Assembly: GCF_029960785.1 (NCBI RefSeq)
Contig: NZ_JASBQE010000021.1
Location: forward strand, 1-64,000
Length of the DNA: 64,000 bases
Source: Polyangium sp. 15x6
GTDB lineage: Bacteria > Myxococcota_A > Polyangia > Polyangiales > Polyangiaceae
Direction: 5' to 3'
Shown: one piece after another, positions 61,628 through 64,000 of the stretch
Layout of the letters: every line of letters starts with the position of its first letter
How positions within the stretch are numbered: the stretch's first letter is position 1
The notes under the pieces: model-generated
What the model was told of the DNA's origin: nothing
Databases searched by the model: none
Seen by the model: only the letters and a program-made list of their open reading frames with translations
Made by a program: the position numbers and the translations under genes

Positions 61628-62884
61628 ATGAGGTACCCTCTTTCCTTTCTTGTATTCTCGGCGTGGCTCGCGGGTTGTGGGCCCGTGGTGGATACGAATG
61701 ACACCTCCACGTCCGGGAGCGGCGGCGCCGGCGGCTCGTCCGGCGTGGGCGGTTTCGGCCCGGGTCCGTCCGCGCGGTGCGTGCCGCTCACGAAGCCTTC
61801 GGTCGACATGCTGCCGCTTTGTGGCTCGGGAGACGCGCCTTGCCAGATCCTCGAAGAGGAGCTGCTCATGGTCCCGCCCGCATACCGGAACGACGCCCCG
61901 GCGCTCTCGCTCGACGCGTCTTGCCGGCCCCGGATGCTCTTTTCGTCGGCCGTCGGCGAATACAAAGGGTTTTACGCCGTGCGCAAGGCAGCGGGCGACT
62001 GGGAGGTGAATCCGACGCCGTTCGATTCGGCCACGGCGGGGCTCGTGTCGATCGCGCCCGATGTGCCGGTCGCGCTCGTGAACGACGGGGCCTTCGGGGC
62101 TTCGTTGTGGTCGTTCACCGCGGCGGGGTGGAGCCTCGTCGACGATGTCCCGGCGGAGGGCACGAACCTGGCCCGGGGATTCGCGATCGGACAAACCGGT
62201 GAGCTCTTCGCTGGATTTCGTGGTCCCGGGGACGAGCTGCTTTTCGGGAGGTATGGTTCGTCCTGGTCCGTCGAAAAGCTCGGCGGGACCCCCTTTCCGT
62301 TCCCGGTCGCGGTCTCGCCCGAGGGCGTGCCGCACCTGATCGCGTGGGAAGCCGTGAATGGCGCGTGGGAGCTCCACTGGCATGCGCCGCCGTTCGCGCA
62401 CGAGGTCGTCATGCCGCTCGGCTCGGGGACGCTGCAAGCGGATTCGTATCGCCTCGTGCTGGCCGCCACCGCGGCGGACGCGGCGAACACCCAGGGCAAA
62501 CCTCACGTCCTCGCGTTACGCCAGCTCTCGGATTTCACGTTCGAGCTCGTGTACGCGACGCGCGAGGGGGCGAATGCGTGGACCGTCACGCCCATCGAAC
62601 AAGTGCCGCAAGGGGTCACGGTGTATCCGCTGGGAATCGTGACGGACGAGGCGGGCTCCGTGCGACTCTTTTATTCGCGGCTCGAGATCGGCTCGCCGAC
62701 GGCGGGGCAGCTCGTCGTGGCCTCGCCGCATCCCGGCGGTATCGCTCAGGCCGTCGTGACAGAGGGTTTTTCCCCGTTCGGCGCCACGTTCGACCGCGAC
62801 GGGGCCGGCCGGCTCCACGTCGCGCTCTACGAGCTCGGAATCACGAGTGACGTCGGGATCCGATATCTCCTGCTGAGCCCGTGA
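61628..62884 (+). CDS. Hypothetical lipoprotein with beta-propeller-like body
   Basis: 418 residues. Signal peptide with lipobox WLAGC (Cys about 17), a short Gly/Ser spacer, a Cys-containing region (RCVPLTKPS, PLCGSGDAPCQIL) and then repeating strand pairs (ALSLDASCRPRMLFSSAVGEYKGFYAVRKAAGDWEVN, FPFPVAVSPEGVPHLIAWEA) that suggest a propeller. It starts 51 bp after the DUF4215 gene and is probably co-transcribed with it. It converges on the TonB receptor gene with 3 bp between stop codons. Confidence 0.75.
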   Translation: MRYPLSFLVFSAWLAGCGPVVDTNDTSTSGSGGAGGSSGVGGFGPGPSARCVPLTKPSVDMLPLCGSGDAPCQILEEELLMVPPAYRNDAPALSLDASCRPRMLFSSAVGEYKGFYAVRKAAGDWEVNPTPFDSATAGLVSIAPDVPVALVNDGAFGASLWSFTAAGWSLVDDVPAEGTNLARGFAIGQTGELFAGFRGPGDELLFGRYGSSWSVEKLGGTPFPFPVAVSPEGVPHLIAWEAVNGAWELHWHAPPFAHEVVMPLGSGTLQADSYRLVLAATAADAANTQGKPHVLALRQLSDFTFELVYATREGANAWTVTPIEQVPQGVTVYPLGIVTDEAGSVRLFYSRLEIGSPTAGQLVVASPHPGGIAQAVVTEGFSPFGATFDRDGAGRLHVALYELGITSDVGIRYLLLSP

Positions 62885-62887
62885 TGG

Positions 62888-64000
62888 CTAGAATCCCCCC
62901 TCGACTCCGATGCTCGGGATCACGAGGGGTCCGATCTCCTCGGGCGCGCATCCGTCCTGGAACGAGCATTCGTATTGCGTCACCTCCTTGCCGGCGGTCG
63001 CGTTCAGCACCTCCACGGTGAACGAGAGCCATTTGCCATTCGGGAACGTCCACCGTTTTTCCAGACGCACGTCGAGCCGGAAGAACGCGGGCAGGCGGTC
63101 GGGCAAATTCAGGCTCGCCACGTAGTTCGCGAGCAGCTTCTGCAGCTCCTCGCGCTGCGCGTGTTCTTCGGGAGTGTCCGGGAGATCCGGGCCATCGTCG
63201 GGGTCGTCCGGCAGGCCGAGATCGCGGCGGCGGACCCGGTAATCGAGGATCATCGGGGAGCCCGTATAAAAGACGATGCGGCCGCCGATCTTCCAGTTCC
63301 TTCCGAGGTCGTAGGAGGCCGCGAGGTTCACGACGTGCCTCCGATCGTAGGCCGATTCGAACGTCGAGTTGCCGATGTGGCGGAGCGAGCGCGAGAGCGT
63401 ATACGACAGAAACCCCCCGAGGCGCTTCGAAAGGCTGCGGCGCAGATGAAGCTCCATGCCGTACGTGCTGCCGATCCCCCGGAGCTCCGCTTGCCGAGCA
63501 TACCCGAGCTCGGTCCCGGGCGGGCGATTGCCGATCGGATCACTCAGGTTGAAGAACGCGCCACGAAAGCCCGTCACGGTCGCGCTGATGTCGAAGGGCA
63601 GGCTCATCTCGACGCCCGCGCTCGACAGGAGCCCCGTCTGCACGCCGCCCTGCAATCCGCCGATCTGGAGGCCCGGGGCCGCGCCGAGGAAGCTCGGGGG
63701 CTGGTGCGTCACGCCAAACGCGCTGACGACCGTGAAGCGTTTTCCAAGCTCGAGGCGGCTCGAGAGCCTCGGATCGAAGGTCGCCTTGGCGACGCCGTCG
63801 GACGTGAAGATGTCGGAGCGCACGCCGGGGATGAGCTCGAGCGCGGGGTGGGGGCGGATCACGGCGTCGGCCCAGACGGCCGCGGTGAAATCGTCGCGGC
63901 TCGTGAGCTGGCGCATGAGCGCGAGGTCGTTCGGGCTCGGCGCGTCGTCGTCGTTTTCCTCGATGTCGATCTCGAAGCGCTCGACGTACGCGTCGGCGCC
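62888..64000 (-). CDS. TonB-dependent receptor-like outer-membrane protein (3' part)
   Basis: The gene enters from the right edge; 370 C-terminal residues are visible and the 5' end is outside the window. Beta-barrel strands typical of TonB-dependent receptors are clear: VVSAFGVTHQPPSFLG, YGMELHLRRSLSKRLGGFLSYTLSRSLRHIGN, RRHVVNLAASYDLGRNWKIGGRIVFYTGSP and PAFFRLDVRLEKRWTF. The C-terminus ends in Phe as expected for barrel insertion. The ligand is unknown and the plug domain is not visible. Confidence 0.85.
   Translation of the reverse strand, partial: GADAYVERFEIDIEENDDDAPSPNDLALMRQLTSRDDFTAAVWADAVIRPHPALELIPGVRSDIFTSDGVAKATFDPRLSSRLELGKRFTVVSAFGVTHQPPSFLGAAPGLQIGGLQGGVQTGLLSSAGVEMSLPFDISATVTGFRGAFFNLSDPIGNRPPGTELGYARQAELRGIGSTYGMELHLRRSLSKRLGGFLSYTLSRSLRHIGNSTFESAYDRRHVVNLAASYDLGRNWKIGGRIVFYTGSPMILDYRVRRRDLGLPDDPDDGPDLPDTPEEHAQREELQKLLANYVASLNLPDRLPAFFRLDVRLEKRWTFPNGKWLSFTVEVLNATAGKEVTQYECSFQDGCAPEEIGPLVIPSIGVEGGF

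Noticed and set aside
1-64000. tRNA, rRNA, prophage and transposase genes
   Set aside because: Reading both strands gave no tRNA-like cloverleaf with CCA end, no rRNA segment, and no integrase or transposase motif.
3265-64000. Sigma-54 promoters (GG-N10-GC type)
   Set aside because: TGGCAC and TTGC fragments occur, but none with the right spacing in front of a gene start convinced me.

Overview
The window reads as chromosomal DNA of a large-genome, very GC-rich myxobacterium of the order Polyangiales (Polyangium/Sorangium relatives). This is inferred from the protein families, not from a marker gene. Supporting features are Hanks-type Ser/Thr kinases, TPR-PEGA outer-membrane proteins, many glycine-rich lipoproteins, MopE-like Cys/Asp motifs, DUF4215 repeats, FG-GAP propellers and hybrid histidine kinases. 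I see no tRNA, rRNA, transposase, prophage or classical CRISPR array.

Layout. 0-12 kb: uvrA with a LexA-like box upstream; a glycosyltransferase-HEAT protein pair; a secreted propeller with two c-heme sites; a convergent YaiO-like TPR/beta-barrel lipoprotein. 12-19.5 kb: a long minus-strand run of crcB, a SIR2-like protein, a degenerate AAA/STAND-like ATPase, two Ser/Thr kinases and a TPR-PEGA protein. 19.6-25.6 kb: kup, a dienelactone hydrolase-like gene, an HTH-citrate synthase protein divergent from a citrate synthase across palindromic operators, and an AT-hook protein. 25.9-36.3 kb: ogt, a secreted propeller, a Uma2 protein, a cupin lipoprotein, an alpha/beta hydrolase, mtfA, hflX, a hybrid kinase and a 5'-3' exonuclease. 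36.4-43 kb: an FAD/BFD/membrane-heme fusion oxidoreductase, then a lipoprotein whose tail overlaps antisense the tail of a gene in an ECF-sigma operon. 43-64 kb: a small hypothetical gene, several cell-surface lipoproteins, an ABC exporter coupled to a nucleotidyltransferase, a binding-protein-STAS fusion next to a hybrid kinase, a membrane-protein pair, a methyltransferase, and the 3' part of a TonB-dependent receptor running off the right edge.

The most unusual signal is not a protein. Seven copies of a ~101-105 bp element (positions 1, 9987, 10456, 12031, 25605, 25787, 29573) each fold into four consecutive hairpins. The arm sequences differ between copies while pairing is kept, which is covariation. 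All seven lie just downstream of a stop codon in the same orientation relative to the gene they follow, so they look like a family of structured 3'-UTR elements. Two of them flank a second oddity, an array of CACGTG-centred palindromes repeated about every 42 bp (10107-10407). Together with the SIR2/ATPase/kinase run and the citrate-synthase-like regulator with its palindromes, these are the best candidates for undescribed biology here.
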